Assembly (NCBI GenBank): GCA_021793515.1
Contig: JAJYSP010000021.1
Location: forward strand, 1 to 51,138
DNA length: 51,138 nt
Direction: 5' to 3'
From: Actinomycetes bacterium
GTDB taxonomy: Bacteria > Actinomycetota > Acidimicrobiia > Acidimicrobiales > RAAP-2
Each line of letters opens with the position of its first letter. The stretch's first letter is position 1. The notes beneath the pieces were generated by a model. The model was not told the DNA's origin. It was given only the letters and a program-made list of their open reading frames with translations, and made no database searches. This document shows, in pieces, positions 15,810 through 25,141 of the stretch. Both the position numbers and the translations under genes were made by a program.

Positions 15810-17203
15810 GGACGCGGATCGATCGGGGTCAGAACGCCGACCGCCCGTTCGACCGCCTCGGCGGCGTCTAGGCAGAGGTCATCGCGGAACATGGTGCCGA
15901 CGATCTGCACGCCCGTCGGCAACCCGTTGGCGACGCCGGTCGGCACGCACGCGGCCGGCAGACCCATCAGGTTCGCGGGTAGCACGAAGCGGAACAGCTC
16001 CGAGACCGCCATGGCCGAATCCTGGTCGATGATGTCAAAGCCGTGCTCGAAGGGTGGCTGGGTCCAGGTCGGCCCGACGATCAAGGGGTAGGACTCCATG
16101 AATTCGCGCCAGGCCCGCTCCACGGCGAATCGCGACTGGTGCATCGCGTAGAGCGTCTCGTCGGTCGCCGGGAACTCCACGGTCGTGAGCTCGAGGAATC
16201 GGCGGCCGTCGTCGCCGAGTAGTGGCACGAACAGGGGTGAGGCGACCTTGAGGCTGGTCATCATCAACTCGGTCCAGGCCAGGTACGCTTCGAAGAGCTT
16301 CGGCGGTTCGACCTCATCAACCTCGTAGCCCGCGTCCTCGAGGGCGCGTCCGGCGGCGCGAACCCCCTCGGCCACGTCGGGGTGCGTCGCCCCCCCGGTC
16401 GGCTCAGGGACCAGGGCAACGCGACGCGCCACCGGGCGACCGCCCAGAGGGACGTCGACGGCCTGGGGGTCTCGCGGGTGCGAGCCCATCACGACCGACA
16501 AGCCGAGGCGCACATCGGCCACGTGTCGGGCGAGCACGCCCTCGGCGAGCATGACTTGGGCGTTGATGGGACGTTCGACGGGATCGGTGACGTTGGCCAT
16601 CGGCACGCGCCCGCGCGACGGCTTGATCGACGCGATGCCACAGGCGTAGGCCGGGTTTCGCAGGGAGCCGCCGATGTCGTTGCCGAGACCAATCGGGCTC
16701 ATCCCCGCCGCGATCGACGCCGCCTCGCCACCCGAGGAGCCGCCAGTCGTTCGACCATGACGCCACGGGTTGTGCGCGGGCCCGTACAGCGACGATTCAG
16801 TGTTGATACGAAGCCCCAGGTCGGGCATGTTCGTGCGCGCGAGCATCACCCCTCCCGCGGCGCGCATGCGCTCGACGGTGGGCGCGTCGCTCGGCGCCAC
16901 CCGGTCAGCGAGCGCCGCCGTTCCCTCGGTGGTCGCGTAGCCCGTGACGTCAATATTGGTCTTGACGGTAAACGGCACGCCGTGCAAGGGACCCAGTGGG
17001 CGCCCGGCGGCCAGTTGTTCATCGGCGGCGTCGGCGGCGGCCAGGACGTCGCTCGGGCGAACCTCGACAACGGCGTTAATCGTGTCGTTCACTGCCTCGA
17101 TGCGCGCCAGGTGGGCCTCAGCGACGGCGCGCGCGGTCGTCTCGCCACTTCGGATCATTCGCGCGAGCGAACCCGCCGACTCCTGCCACAGTTCACGCGT
17201 CAT
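15806..17203 (-). CDS. Amidase-signature family amidase
   Basis: A 465-residue amidase-signature enzyme. The Ser-cisSer-Lys triad is visible: Lys81 in FTVKTNID, Ser156 in the TGGSSGGE loop and nucleophile Ser180 in DIGGSLRNPA. It hydrolyses a carboxylic amide to acid and ammonia. Because no gatB or gatC is adjacent and the C-terminal domain differs from GatA, a stand-alone amidase is more likely than the tRNA amidotransferase subunit. The ATG at 17203 is chosen because homology starts at MTRELWQESA; a longer open frame upstream lacks family similarity. Confidence 0.88.
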   Translation of the reverse strand: MTRELWQESAGSLARMIRSGETTARAVAEAHLARIEAVNDTINAVVEVRPSDVLAAADAADEQLAAGRPLGPLHGVPFTVKTNIDVTGYATTEGTAALADRVAPSDAPTVERMRAAGGVMLARTNMPDLGLRINTESSLYGPAHNPWRHGRTTGGSSGGEAASIAAGMSPIGLGNDIGGSLRNPAYACGIASIKPSRGRVPMANVTDPVERPINAQVMLAEGVLARHVADVRLGLSVVMGSHPRDPQAVDVPLGGRPVARRVALVPEPTGGATHPDVAEGVRAAGRALEDAGYEVDEVEPPKLFEAYLAWTELMMTSLKVASPLFVPLLGDDGRRFLELTTVEFPATDETLYAMHQSRFAVERAWREFMESYPLIVGPTWTQPPFEHGFDIIDQDSAMAVSELFRFVLPANLMGLPAACVPTGVANGLPTGVQIVGTMFRDDLCLDAAEAVERAVGVLTPIDPRP

Positions 17204-17280
17204 GTGCACCCCCGTGTCTCGACTCAACTCGAGGGTAGCCCGCCAACCGCACACACGACCGCTTCGACCGGCGGTAGCGA

Positions 17281-18168
17281 CTATCGCGCGCCTTCGGCGT
17301 GACGTTGGGTACGCGCGACGATAACTCGCGCCACGATGAGCAACACGAGGACCATCACCACGAGAATCAGGCTCGCGTCGAAGGACACGATGTGCGCCTC
17401 GGCCGAGGGCTGATTCCAGTCGGTCCAGACGTAGTAGGTCAGGTAGGCAATGGGGTGGTGCAGAATCGACCACGTCGGCAGATTGTTGGTCACGCCGGCG
17501 GTGTAGAGCAGCGGCGCAGTCTCGCCGCCGGCGATCGAGAGTGCGATGAGCAGTCCCGTCACGATGCCGGGCAACGCCGACTTCACGACCACTTTACGGA
17601 GTGCGTACCCAGTGGACATGCCGAGCGCCTCGGCCCCCTCGCGGTAGTTCGTGGGCACCTGGCGCAACGCCGACTCGGTCGACTTGGCGATGTAGGGCAC
17701 GACCATCATGGACAAGATGATCAGCGCCGGCAACAGGGAGAAGCCCCAGTGCAGGCCGACGCAGAGCGCGACGTAGCCCACGTAGCCGAGCACGATGGAT
17801 GGAAAGCCCGAGAGGACGTCCACCGCGATGCGCATGGTGGCGCCGCTCGCCCGTCCCCGACGACTCACCGCGAACTCCGACAGGTGGATCCCAGTAAGAA
17901 CGCCCACCGTGCCCGCGATCACGAGCACGCCGAGCATCAGCACCGCCGTGCCGACGATCGCGTTGGCGAGGCCACCGCTAGTGCCCTGGGACATTGTCGT
18001 GAGGACGTTCCAGCGCCAGTTCGGCACTGCGCGCACGACGACGCCGATGATCAACCACAGGGCGGGACCAACGACGAAAAGCAATGATCCCCAGGTAAAG
18101 ACCCGGAATCCCGCGGCCTTCGCCCGTCGCCAGCCGGTCTTGGGGTACCCCGTCGTGATGATCGACAC
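17281..18168 (-). CDS. pstA: Phosphate ABC transporter permease PstA
   Basis: A 295-residue inner-membrane permease with about six helices. The cytoplasmic EAA loop ([30 protein letters not shown]) that docks on the ATPase is clear, and SIAGGETAPLL is typical of PstA. Together with PstC it forms the channel of the high-affinity phosphate importer. The GTG start lies two bases after the pstC stop, so both are co-translated. It is the last gene of the pst operon; no phoU follows in the 77 bp before the amidase start or beyond. Confidence 0.93.
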   Translation of the reverse strand: MSIITTGYPKTGWRRAKAAGFRVFTWGSLLFVVGPALWLIIGVVVRAVPNWRWNVLTTMSQGTSGGLANAIVGTAVLMLGVLVIAGTVGVLTGIHLSEFAVSRRGRASGATMRIAVDVLSGFPSIVLGYVGYVALCVGLHWGFSLLPALIILSMMVVPYIAKSTESALRQVPTNYREGAEALGMSTGYALRKVVVKSALPGIVTGLLIALSIAGGETAPLLYTAGVTNNLPTWSILHHPIAYLTYYVWTDWNQPSAEAHIVSFDASLILVVMVLVLLIVARVIVARTQRHAEGAR

Positions 18169-18170
18169 GG

Positions 18171-19238
18171 CTAGGACCGCCCCACCGGCGCGGACATGCG
18201 CGAGGACCGCCCGACGATGAAGCGCGCGAGCAGATTGACGACGATCGAGATGACCGCGAGCAGGAGTCCGGCTTCGGCGAGCGTCGAGACGGCAAAACCC
18301 GTCCCGTCAGTCGCCGCCGAGTCCAGTTGACTCACGATCGTCGCGGCGATCGTCGTCATGGTCCCGTAGACGTTTGGCGCGATCGCTCCGAGGACCGAGC
18401 CCGACACCATCGCGACCGCAATCGTCTCGCCGAGCGCCCGTCCGAGCCCGAGCACGGTGGCCCCGATGATGCCCGAGCGTACCCAGGGGATCGTGACCCG
18501 GCGTGCGACCTCCGCGTCGGTCATGCCGAGCGCCTCGGCGCCCTCCTTGGGCAGGGGCGGCACCTGGAGGAACAGGTCTCGGGTCGTCGAGGCAATGATT
18601 GGCACGATCATGAGTCCGAGCACGAGCCCGGAGGTGAGCAGGCCTTCGCCGTACCCGACGGATCCCGCGAAGTAGCGCAGTACCGGCACGTTGGGCACAT
18701 TGTTGGCCACGATCGGGTAGACGTCGTGCGCGAGGAACGGGCCCAGCACCAAGACGCCCCATAGACCGATGAGCACGCTCGGTATACCCGCGAGGATCTC
18801 CACGAAGAACCCGACGGGCTGGGCGATCCACCGGGGTAGTCGCTCGGTGAGGGCGAAGGCGGTACCGATCGAGATCGGCAGCGCGATGATGATCGCGATC
18901 GCCGACGTCTGCAGCGTGCCCGCGATAAGCGGCCAGGCTCCGTACCGTGCGCCGGCGGGAATCATCACGCCGTGGACGTGCTCGACGCCACCGTAGGTGT
19001 TACCGGGCAGCCACGCGGTACTGGTCAAGAATCCGAAGCCGTTCACCTTGATGGCCGGCCACGCCTTGATCGCGAGCACGATCACAACGAACAACAGCGC
19101 GCCGACGGGAAGGAGAGACGCGGTGCGTCCACTGACGCGCCAGACGCCCTCTTCGTGTCGGCGAACGAAGCGCCCGATCCGCCGAGACGATGTGTCTCGG
19201 CGGATCGGGTCCACGGTCGCAGGGTTGCTCGTCAACAC
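18171..19238 (-). CDS. pstC: Phosphate ABC transporter permease PstC
   Basis: A 355-residue permease, partner of PstA. It has a cytoplasmic N-terminal tail (about residues 1-38), a first helix ([16 protein letters not shown]), a long extracytoplasmic loop and five or six further helices. The EAA loop is [29 protein letters not shown] and [14 protein letters not shown] is the PstC signature. The GTG start at 19238 follows an AGAGGA; it lies about 20 bp after the pstS stop. Expression is expected under phosphate starvation from the PHO-box promoter upstream of pstB. Confidence 0.93.
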   Translation of the reverse strand: MLTSNPATVDPIRRDTSSRRIGRFVRRHEEGVWRVSGRTASLLPVGALLFVVIVLAIKAWPAIKVNGFGFLTSTAWLPGNTYGGVEHVHGVMIPAGARYGAWPLIAGTLQTSAIAIIIALPISIGTAFALTERLPRWIAQPVGFFVEILAGIPSVLIGLWGVLVLGPFLAHDVYPIVANNVPNVPVLRYFAGSVGYGEGLLTSGLVLGLMIVPIIASTTRDLFLQVPPLPKEGAEALGMTDAEVARRVTIPWVRSGIIGATVLGLGRALGETIAVAMVSGSVLGAIAPNVYGTMTTIAATIVSQLDSAATDGTGFAVSTLAEAGLLLAVISIVVNLLARFIVGRSSRMSAPVGRS

Positions 19239-19260
19239 GTTCCTCTCAACCCTGCGTTAA

Positions 19261-20394
19261 CTACTTGATCTCGTGAATCTGCTTGAAGGACTGCACCGCG
19301 ACGCGGGTGGGCAGCGCTAGGAAGCGGACCTGGCTCAGGTACTGATTGCGGTTGCCGAACTTCGGGCTGATCGCCCACTCGAGCAGCGAACGAACGGCCT
19401 GGGCCGTCGACGGGCTCGACTGCTTCTTGTTGACGATGGCGTACTCGTAGTTGATGATCGGGTAGCCATTCTTCACGCGACCGTTGATCATCGAGATCGT
19501 GCCGTTGCCGGGGGTGATCTTCGTGTACCCCGTGGCTTCGGCCGCGACCGCTTTCGTGGTGGGCATCACGTACTGACCCGTGCCGTTCTTCAGCTGGGCG
19601 TAGCCGAGGCCGTCGCCGAGTCCCTGGGTGAGGAAGCTCACGCCGATGTAGGCAACGCAACCCGGGGTTGCCGAGCAACCCGAGACCATGCCACCGTTAC
19701 CCTGCTCGGCCAACGAGTTCTTGATCGCGGGCCAGGTGACCGTCGTGCCGTAGTTGGTCGAACCCCATTCGGAGCCGTCCTGACGCGCCAGGTACTGCGA
19801 GAACAGGAACGTGTCACCGCTGCCGTCGGAGCGGTGCAGAGCCACGATGGGCAACGCCGGGAGCTTCACGCCGGGGTTGAGCGCCGTGATCACCGGGTCG
19901 TTCCAGTTGGTGATCTTGCCGAGGTAGATCTTGGACAAGATGGTGCCGTTCAACTTGAGGTGCGCCGTGACGCCCGGGATGTTGTACATGATCACCTGGT
20001 AGGAGATCGCGAGGGGGATGTTCAGCAGGTTGGGCGAGCTCGCAAGGGTCGTCGGTGACAGGTAGGCGTCAGACGAGCCGATGTTCACGGTGCCACTCGC
20101 CGCGTCGGCGATGCCAGTGCCCGAGCCGGTGCCGGCGGTGCTGACGGTCACCTTGGGGAAGGCCGCCTGGTAGTCCGGGGCCCAGAGGTTCCAGAGCGGG
20201 TAGAGCAAGGTGCTCCCGGTCTCGGAGAGGTTGGCCGGTGCCGGCTTCTCCACGGTGAACATGGCAACCGGCTTGGCCTTGGCCTTGTGCTTGGTGCTGG
20301 CGGACGCGACGCTCGTCAGGCCCGCCACAGCGATCGACCCCGCGATCGCGAACGTCGACGCCAGTCGAACGCTCGTACGAATAGTCAACTTCAC
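19261..20394 (-). CDS. pstS: Phosphate-binding protein PstS
   Basis: A 377-residue extracytoplasmic phosphate receptor. An N-terminal Sec signal peptide (basic start, hydrophobic core, SVASA cleavage region near residue 33) precedes the mature domain with ETGSTLLYPL, AGTGSGTGI and HRSDGSGDTFLFSQYL, which contact phosphate. No lipobox Cys is present, unlike the lipoprotein PstS of many actinobacteria, so retention at the membrane is unexplained. The GTG at 20394 is chosen for the AGGAGG just upstream. The 108-bp gap before it may hold an additional promoter; one GTTCACT half-site is seen there (20438-20444). Confidence 0.92.
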   Translation of the reverse strand: MKLTIRTSVRLASTFAIAGSIAVAGLTSVASASTKHKAKAKPVAMFTVEKPAPANLSETGSTLLYPLWNLWAPDYQAAFPKVTVSTAGTGSGTGIADAASGTVNIGSSDAYLSPTTLASSPNLLNIPLAISYQVIMYNIPGVTAHLKLNGTILSKIYLGKITNWNDPVITALNPGVKLPALPIVALHRSDGSGDTFLFSQYLARQDGSEWGSTNYGTTVTWPAIKNSLAEQGNGGMVSGCSATPGCVAYIGVSFLTQGLGDGLGYAQLKNGTGQYVMPTTKAVAAEATGYTKITPGNGTISMINGRVKNGYPIINYEYAIVNKKQSSPSTAQAVRSLLEWAISPKFGNRNQYLSQVRFLALPTRVAVQSFKQIHEIK

Positions 20395-20502
20395 AACATT
20401 CCTCCTAGTAGGCGATGCAGTCACGGTACGCAGCCCAAGTGAACTGCGCGTGTCTCGGCGGTGAGAGCAAACTGATTTCTACGTAATTTCGAAACGCTGG
20501 GA

Positions 20503-21339
20503 TTAACCCATCAGTCCGTTCACGTAGCGCGCGGTGTCGGTCTCGCGAGCGTGTTCGAAGACCTGGCTCGTCGGCCCGTGCTCGACGAGGCGACCCTCGT
20601 AGAAGAACATCGTGTTGTCCGAGACTCGGCGCGCCTGGCCGAGGTTGTGCGTGACCACGATCAACGTCAGCGCCGGGGTCAACGTGCGCATCAGGTTCTC
20701 GACGGACTCCGTCGAGAGAGGGTCGAGGGCCGAGGTCGGCTCGTCGAGCAAGAGGACCTCGGGACCCACGGCGAGCGCACGGGCGAGACAGAGCAGCTGT
20801 TGTTGACCGCCCGAGAGACGGTAGGGCGACTCGTTGAGTCGATCCTTGACCGCGTCCCACAGACCGACCTCGCGCAGACGGATCTCGGCGACCACGTCGA
20901 GCTGCTTACCCTTGGCGATACCGTGCGCTTTTACGCCCGCCACCACGTTGTCCTTGATCGACATCGGGAACGGGTTCGGTCGCTGGAACAACATGCCGAC
21001 GCGACGTCGGATAGCGAGCAGGTCCTGGGACGGCGCCCAGATACTCTGTCCGTCGAGCAGGACGTCACCCTCGTGGCGGAATCCCGAGACCCGATCGTTC
21101 ATCCGGTTGATCGTGCGCAAAAAGGTGGACTTACCCGAACCAGTGGGCCCGATGAGTGCGGTGATCGTCCCGCGGGCGAAGGTCATGTTGACACCATTGA
21201 GAATCGCCTTGGGCCCGAAGTGTAGGTTCAAGCCGTTGGTCTCGATGACGTTGGCCGGCCGGTTGGCGTCGGGGTCGAGCTCGGTGAGCAGTGATGCGAT
21301 CCGATTCGAATCGACGTCGCGCCTGACAACTTCTTCCAT
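20503..21339 (-). CDS. pstB: Phosphate ABC transporter ATP-binding protein PstB
   Basis: A 278-residue ABC ATPase. Walker A is GPTGSGKST (from residue 64), the signature LSGGQQQ lies near 174, Walker B is LLLDEPTSALDP and the switch His is in VVTHNLGQARRVSDNTMFF, all diagnostic of PstB. It energises PstCA. It is the first gene of the operon, whereas the usual order is pstSCAB. A two-repeat PHO box lies about 45-60 bp upstream of the start. Confidence 0.95.
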   Translation of the reverse strand: MEEVVRRDVDSNRIASLLTELDPDANRPANVIETNGLNLHFGPKAILNGVNMTFARGTITALIGPTGSGKSTFLRTINRMNDRVSGFRHEGDVLLDGQSIWAPSQDLLAIRRRVGMLFQRPNPFPMSIKDNVVAGVKAHGIAKGKQLDVVAEIRLREVGLWDAVKDRLNESPYRLSGGQQQLLCLARALAVGPEVLLLDEPTSALDPLSTESVENLMRTLTPALTLIVVTHNLGQARRVSDNTMFFYEGRLVEHGPTSQVFEHARETDTARYVNGLMG

Positions 21340-21382
21340 GTGCCCTCACACTTCACGAGTTGGTTCGAGCGTAAACAACGTA

Positions 21383-21400
21383 GGTGAACGCCGGGTGAAC
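21383..21400 (-). promoter_or_regulatory. PHO box upstream of pstB
   Basis: On the minus strand two perfect copies of GTTCACC occur with an 11-bp period (GTTCACC-CGGC-GTTCACC). This is the direct-repeat unit known for actinobacterial PhoP/RegX3 response regulators. A weaker GTTTACG follows 13 bp further on. The position 45-60 bp ahead of the pstB start fits activation of the whole pst operon at low phosphate. Regulator identity is inferred. Confidence 0.82.
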
Positions 21401-21497
21401 GAGACGTAATGCCCGGGCTATTTCTCAGTAGCGCAGTCACAAGGGCCGGGTCGTCGGTTCGCCTAAAGTGACGGGGACAACGAGCGATTGAGGGGAC

Positions 21498-22529
21498 ATG
21501 CGCATTGGAGTCCTGACCGCCGGCGGCGACGCGCCGGGGCTGAATGCGGCGATTCGGGCCATCGGGCTGATGGCGATACGCGACGGTCACGAGGTGATCG
21601 GCATCGCCAATGGCTGGTCCGGCCTGGCCACGCCCTTCGCGGGTCGGCGGCTCAACACCGATGACTTTCGTGGCATCGTCGGACTGGGCGGCACGATCCT
21701 CGGCACCGCACGCTACGACCTCGACAATCCCGCCGGGGGCCGCGACACGGTCCTCGCAACCATCGGCGAGCACCTCGACGCTCTGGTGGCCATCGGCGGT
21801 GACGGGACCCAGCGGATCTCCAACTGGCTGGCCGACCGCGGCGCCCCCGTCGTCGGCGTCCCCAAGACGCTCGACAACGACCTGCTCGGCACCGACTACT
21901 GCATCGGCTTTGACACCGCGATCAGCCTGGTGGCCGAGTCCCTCGACCGTCTCTACACGACCGCCGCTTCGCACCACCGCGTGATGGTCGTTGAGACGAT
22001 GGGACGTGCGACCGGCTGGGTGGCCGCCCTCGGCGGACTCGCCGGCGGCGCCGACCTGATCGTCATCCCCGAGTTCCCGATGACGATGGACGATATCGTC
22101 GCGCACCTGGTCAAGCGCCGCAGCGCGGGTAACGCCTTCTCGATCGTCGTGGTCGCCGAGGGGGTCAACCTGCGCACGCTCGGGGGCACCGAGCTCGGCG
22201 AGCTCTCCACCGAAGGGGTCCGAGGTGTCCGGCTCGCCACCCGCGGAGTCGGTCAGTTCGTCGCGTCACGTATCGACGAGCACGGGGGCTTCGAGGTCCG
22301 CACCACGGTCCTCGGTCACCTCCAGCGCGGTGGCAGCCCGACGGCCCACGATCGAATCTGGGCCACACGAGTCGGTGCGGCCGCCTACGAGGCGGTGATC
22401 GCGGGGAACTTCGGCAAGATCCCGCTCGTTCGCGGCGGGGGTATCGAGCTCCAACCGCTCACCGTCGTGGCCGAGGGCCAACGCCGGGTGTCGCGCGAAC
22501 TCTACGACCTCTGCGCGGCCTTCTTCTAA
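21498..22529 (+). CDS. pfkA: 6-phosphofructokinase (group III-like, ATP type)
   Basis: A 343-residue PfkA-fold enzyme phosphorylating fructose 6-phosphate. The N-terminal phosphate loop is LTAGGDAPGLNA; IGGDGT (100-104) carries Gly103, which in this family permits ATP, whereas Asp there marks PPi enzymes. PKTLDND (about 123-129) holds the catalytic Asp; the PKT form rather than PGT is typical of group III or PPi-related members. METMGR-type METMGRATGW and HLQRGGSPT substrate motifs are present. The ATG has GAGGGG upstream. Stop codons of this gene and tdk overlap tail to tail by four bases. Confidence 0.93.
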   Translation: MRIGVLTAGGDAPGLNAAIRAIGLMAIRDGHEVIGIANGWSGLATPFAGRRLNTDDFRGIVGLGGTILGTARYDLDNPAGGRDTVLATIGEHLDALVAIGGDGTQRISNWLADRGAPVVGVPKTLDNDLLGTDYCIGFDTAISLVAESLDRLYTTAASHHRVMVVETMGRATGWVAALGGLAGGADLIVIPEFPMTMDDIVAHLVKRRSAGNAFSIVVVAEGVNLRTLGGTELGELSTEGVRGVRLATRGVGQFVASRIDEHGGFEVRTTVLGHLQRGGSPTAHDRIWATRVGAAAYEAVIAGNFGKIPLVRGGGIELQPLTVVAEGQRRVSRELYDLCAAFF

Positions 22530-23122
22530 TTCGTCGCCGGCGCGAGCTGGCCCAAACGGTAATGGGTCCGACACAGCACCTCGTAGTGCACGTCACCGGC
22601 GGCGACGTCGCCGTAGTAGAACTGGTCGCCCGAGCGCGCGACCACACCGCCGACGACTCGCGCGTTGCAGCGCCCCCGGCGGCCGCACCAACACGATGAG
22701 GTCAACGGCAGCTCGTGAGCCCAGTCCGCGATCGCGAAGAGACGCGCCGAGCCCGGGAAGATGTTCAAGAGGAAGTCCGACGAGAGACCAAAGGCGTGCA
22801 CGTCGACGTCGTGGTCGTCGACCAGACGCGCGAGCTCGTCCACCTGCTCGGCGCTGGCGAACTGCACCTCGTCGATGACGAGGATCCGTACCGTGCGCGC
22901 GAGCAGTTTCTCGATGGCCTCGCCCAGGTCGGCGCCGGGGTTCACCGCTTCGGCCTCGGCCTCGATGCCGATCCGGCTGGTCACCATGCCCGTCGCACTG
23001 CGATCCCCGAACGTCCACAGCGCGACGTCGCTGCGACCCTGGCGCAGTTGCCAGCACAACTGCAACGCGAGGGTGGACTTGCCAGCCGCCATCGTGCCGT
23101 ACGTGAAGGTCAGCTCAGCCAT
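22526..23122 (-). CDS. tdk: Thymidine kinase
   Basis: A 198-residue type II thymidine kinase of the nucleotide salvage pathway. The P-loop GTMAAGKST is at residues 9-17, Walker B/DEVQF lies near residue 84, and the C-terminal zinc/lasso domain shows CWCGRRGRC and a downstream CRTHY, giving the four-Cys-type metal site and substrate lasso. It phosphorylates thymidine to dTMP. It is convergent with pfkA. Confidence 0.92.
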   Translation of the reverse strand: MAELTFTYGTMAAGKSTLALQLCWQLRQGRSDVALWTFGDRSATGMVTSRIGIEAEAEAVNPGADLGEAIEKLLARTVRILVIDEVQFASAEQVDELARLVDDHDVDVHAFGLSSDFLLNIFPGSARLFAIADWAHELPLTSSCWCGRRGRCNARVVGGVVARSGDQFYYGDVAAGDVHYEVLCRTHYRLGQLAPATN

Positions 23123-23192
23123 CGTTCCCCATTCCGGGCAATCACCTTACTTCCCCGCCGTCCACGTTCCGGGGCCTCGCTAGATTGGGGCG

Positions 23193-23651
23193 ATGGACTA
23201 CTCCGTACGGGCCATCGCCTACATCCGCAACGACCGGAGCGAAGCGCTCGACGACAACTGGGACGACGTGCTCAGCACTGTCGAACTGGCGACGGACGTC
23301 CCCAGCGAGGCCTTGCGCGGCCTCGAGGAGTTCTCGCACGTCGAACTGATCTTCTTCGCGGACTGGGCCGAGGACGTGCCGCCGGCGCCGTGGCATCGGC
23401 GGCCTCGTAGCAACCCGAACTGGCCCGACGTGGGCGTCTTCGCCCAACGCAACAAGGACCGCCCGAACCGACTGCTGTTGACCACCCTGCCCATCGAAAG
23501 TCTCGCCGAGCGGTCCTTCACCGTGCGCGGCCTCGACGGCATCGACGGGACGCCCGTACTCGATATCAAGCCGGTGTTCCAATGGAGCGTCCCGCGAGGC
23601 ACGCTCGCGACACCGTCGTGGAGCGACGAGCTCGGAGAGACCTACCGCTAG
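23193..23651 (+). CDS. trmO: TrmO/TsaA-family tRNA methyltransferase
   Basis: A 152-residue single-domain TrmO (YaeB/TsaA) protein. Characteristic motifs are YSVRAIAYIRND at the start, LEEFSHVELIFFAD, VGVFAQRNKDRPNRL and the C-terminal LDGIDGTPVLDIKPV. The family uses SAM to methylate the N6-threonylcarbamoyl group of adenosine 37 in tRNA. The substrate tRNA is not shown by the sequence. It is divergent from tdk with about 70 bp between starts. A weak 6-bp-arm hairpin follows the stop (about 23673-23700). Confidence 0.85.
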   Translation: MDYSVRAIAYIRNDRSEALDDNWDDVLSTVELATDVPSEALRGLEEFSHVELIFFADWAEDVPPAPWHRRPRSNPNWPDVGVFAQRNKDRPNRLLLTTLPIESLAERSFTVRGLDGIDGTPVLDIKPVFQWSVPRGTLATPSWSDELGETYR

Positions 23652-23703
23652 GTCTTCGACACCGCGTCATCACAACCGGGTCCCACCCTCCGGCCCGGTC
23701 GAC

Positions 23704-24165
23704 TCACTGGCCAAAGTCGTCGGGCATCTGGATGGCCACGACCTCGCCGGTCACCGTCGGCTCATCCCCCGCCCACAGCGTGGAGGCGATGGTTACCTTT
23801 CGACCTTTGATCTCGGTTACGCGGCCGCGGATCTGGAGCGTCGGCCCGAGTGGGGTCGCTGCGGCGTAGCGAACGTAGAGCGACCCGGTGACGAAGCGCA
23901 ACGCCGGGAGCGAGTCCATGTCTCGACCCTCGTCGCGGTACATGGCGGCGGCCGCCGTGCCTGTGCTGTGACAGTCGATCAAGGACGCCAAGAGTCCGCC
24001 GTAGACGAAGCCGGGGATCGCCGTGTGGAAGGCGGCCGGCGTGAAGGTCGTGAGGCTCTCGTCACCGTCCCACACTGTCTTCAGTTGATAGCCGTGCTCG
24101 TTCAGTCGCCCACAGCCGTAGCAGTGGGCCAGGTGCTCGGGGTAGTAGTCCTGAAACGCCTTCAT
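23704..24165 (-). CDS. PaaI-type hotdog-fold thioesterase
   Basis: A 153-residue hotdog-domain protein. The N-terminal HCYGCGRLNEHGYQLKT is the Cys-containing motif common in PaaI/THEM4-like acyl-CoA thioesterases, followed by FVYGGLLASLIDCHSTGTAAA, whose Gly-Gly and Asp are in the active-site helix. It probably hydrolyses an acyl-CoA. The ATG at 24165 is preceded by GGAGG four bases upstream. It starts 62 bp downstream of the sugar kinase stop on the same strand, so it may be co-transcribed. Confidence 0.82.
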   Translation of the reverse strand: MKAFQDYYPEHLAHCYGCGRLNEHGYQLKTVWDGDESLTTFTPAAFHTAIPGFVYGGLLASLIDCHSTGTAAAAMYRDEGRDMDSLPALRFVTGSLYVRYAAATPLGPTLQIRGRVTEIKGRKVTIASTLWAGDEPTVTGEVVAIQMPDDFGQ

Positions 24166-24227
24166 CACACCTCCATCGTCGATCGGGGCCGCGGCACCCG
24201 TCTTGCATCATCCTGGGCAGCCACGGC

Positions 24228-25139
24228 TCAGGACCTCACTTCGAGCCAGGCGTCGAGCCGCTCGCGGGTGGGGGCCTGGGCGGGACCGAACGACTCGATC
24301 GCGATCGCAGCCGCGGCGTTAGCGCGACGCGCCGCGTCACGCGCCTCGAACCCGGACGCCAACCCCGCGAGGAAGACGCCGTTGTGCGCATCCCCCGCCC
24401 CGTTGGTGTCGACAATCGTCACGTCGTAACCCGCGACCCGAGTGAGCTCACCGTCGGCGCCGACCAGGCAGCCGGCCGGCCCGTCGTGGACGACCACGCC
24501 CGCACGCACCCGCTCGAGCAGCACGCGCGTCGCGGCTTGGAGCTCCGCTTCGCTCGCGAGCGCACGACACTCACTCGCACTCGCGAGCAGCCAATCGGTG
24601 CGCTCGAGCACGTCGTCGAGCACGGCGGGCGCTGCGTCACTGAAGCGTGCGCCCGGATCGAAGGCCACGACGACCCCCTCGGGGATTGTGCGCACCCACG
24701 GCGCGATGACCGCCGCGAGTTCCGGGTGCGCGAGGTTGTACCCGGAGAGGTAGAGGTAGTCGCCGGATCTGAGCTCGAGTTCGGTCAGGGACGAAGCACG
24801 CAGTCCGAGCTCGGCGCCGGGCGCCGTGATGAAGGTCCGTTCGCCGTCCGCGTCAACGACGACGACGCAGACACCGAGGTCGTCATCCCCCTCGAGTGGC
24901 CCGTGGGCGATCCCCTCGGCGTCCAGGCTCGCCCGGGCGAGCTCGGCGAAGGGGCCGCGACCGAGCCGACCGCCGTACCGGGCATCCATACCCTGACGCG
25001 AAGCGGCCGCGAGCACGTTGAAGCCGCCGCCAGGAGACAACGACGACCAGGAGCTGCGCACGTCGCCACCGCGCTCGGGGAGCTCTTCCACGCGCAAGGT
25101 CAGGTCGACGAGCACGCTGTCGAGGACGACGAGTCCCAC
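24228..25139 (-). CDS. PfkB-family carbohydrate kinase
   Basis: A 303-residue ribokinase-like kinase. Family motif 1 is LSPGGGFNVLAAASRQG near residue 35, and motif 2 is DTNGAGDAHNGVFLAGL near residue 258 with the catalytic Asp of GAGD. NxxE-type SASECRAL lies in the ATP-binding half. The sugar or nucleoside substrate is unknown. It ends the pair with the S33 peptidase gene, whose stop is two bases away from this gene's start. Confidence 0.83.
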   Translation of the reverse strand: MGLVVLDSVLVDLTLRVEELPERGGDVRSSWSSLSPGGGFNVLAAASRQGMDARYGGRLGRGPFAELARASLDAEGIAHGPLEGDDDLGVCVVVVDADGERTFITAPGAELGLRASSLTELELRSGDYLYLSGYNLAHPELAAVIAPWVRTIPEGVVVAFDPGARFSDAAPAVLDDVLERTDWLLASASECRALASEAELQAATRVLLERVRAGVVVHDGPAGCLVGADGELTRVAGYDVTIVDTNGAGDAHNGVFLAGLASGFEARDAARRANAAAAIAIESFGPAQAPTRERLDAWLEVRS

Positions 25140-25141
25140 GT

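Noticed and set aside
15806-17473. Longer amidase starting at 17473
   Set aside because: The extra 90 residues have no family similarity and would run into pstA; the ATG at 17203 has a purine-rich ribosome-binding site.
23673-23700. Terminator after trmO
   Set aside because: Arms ACCGGG/CCCGGT are only 6 bp with a 13-base loop and no T-tract; too weak to call.
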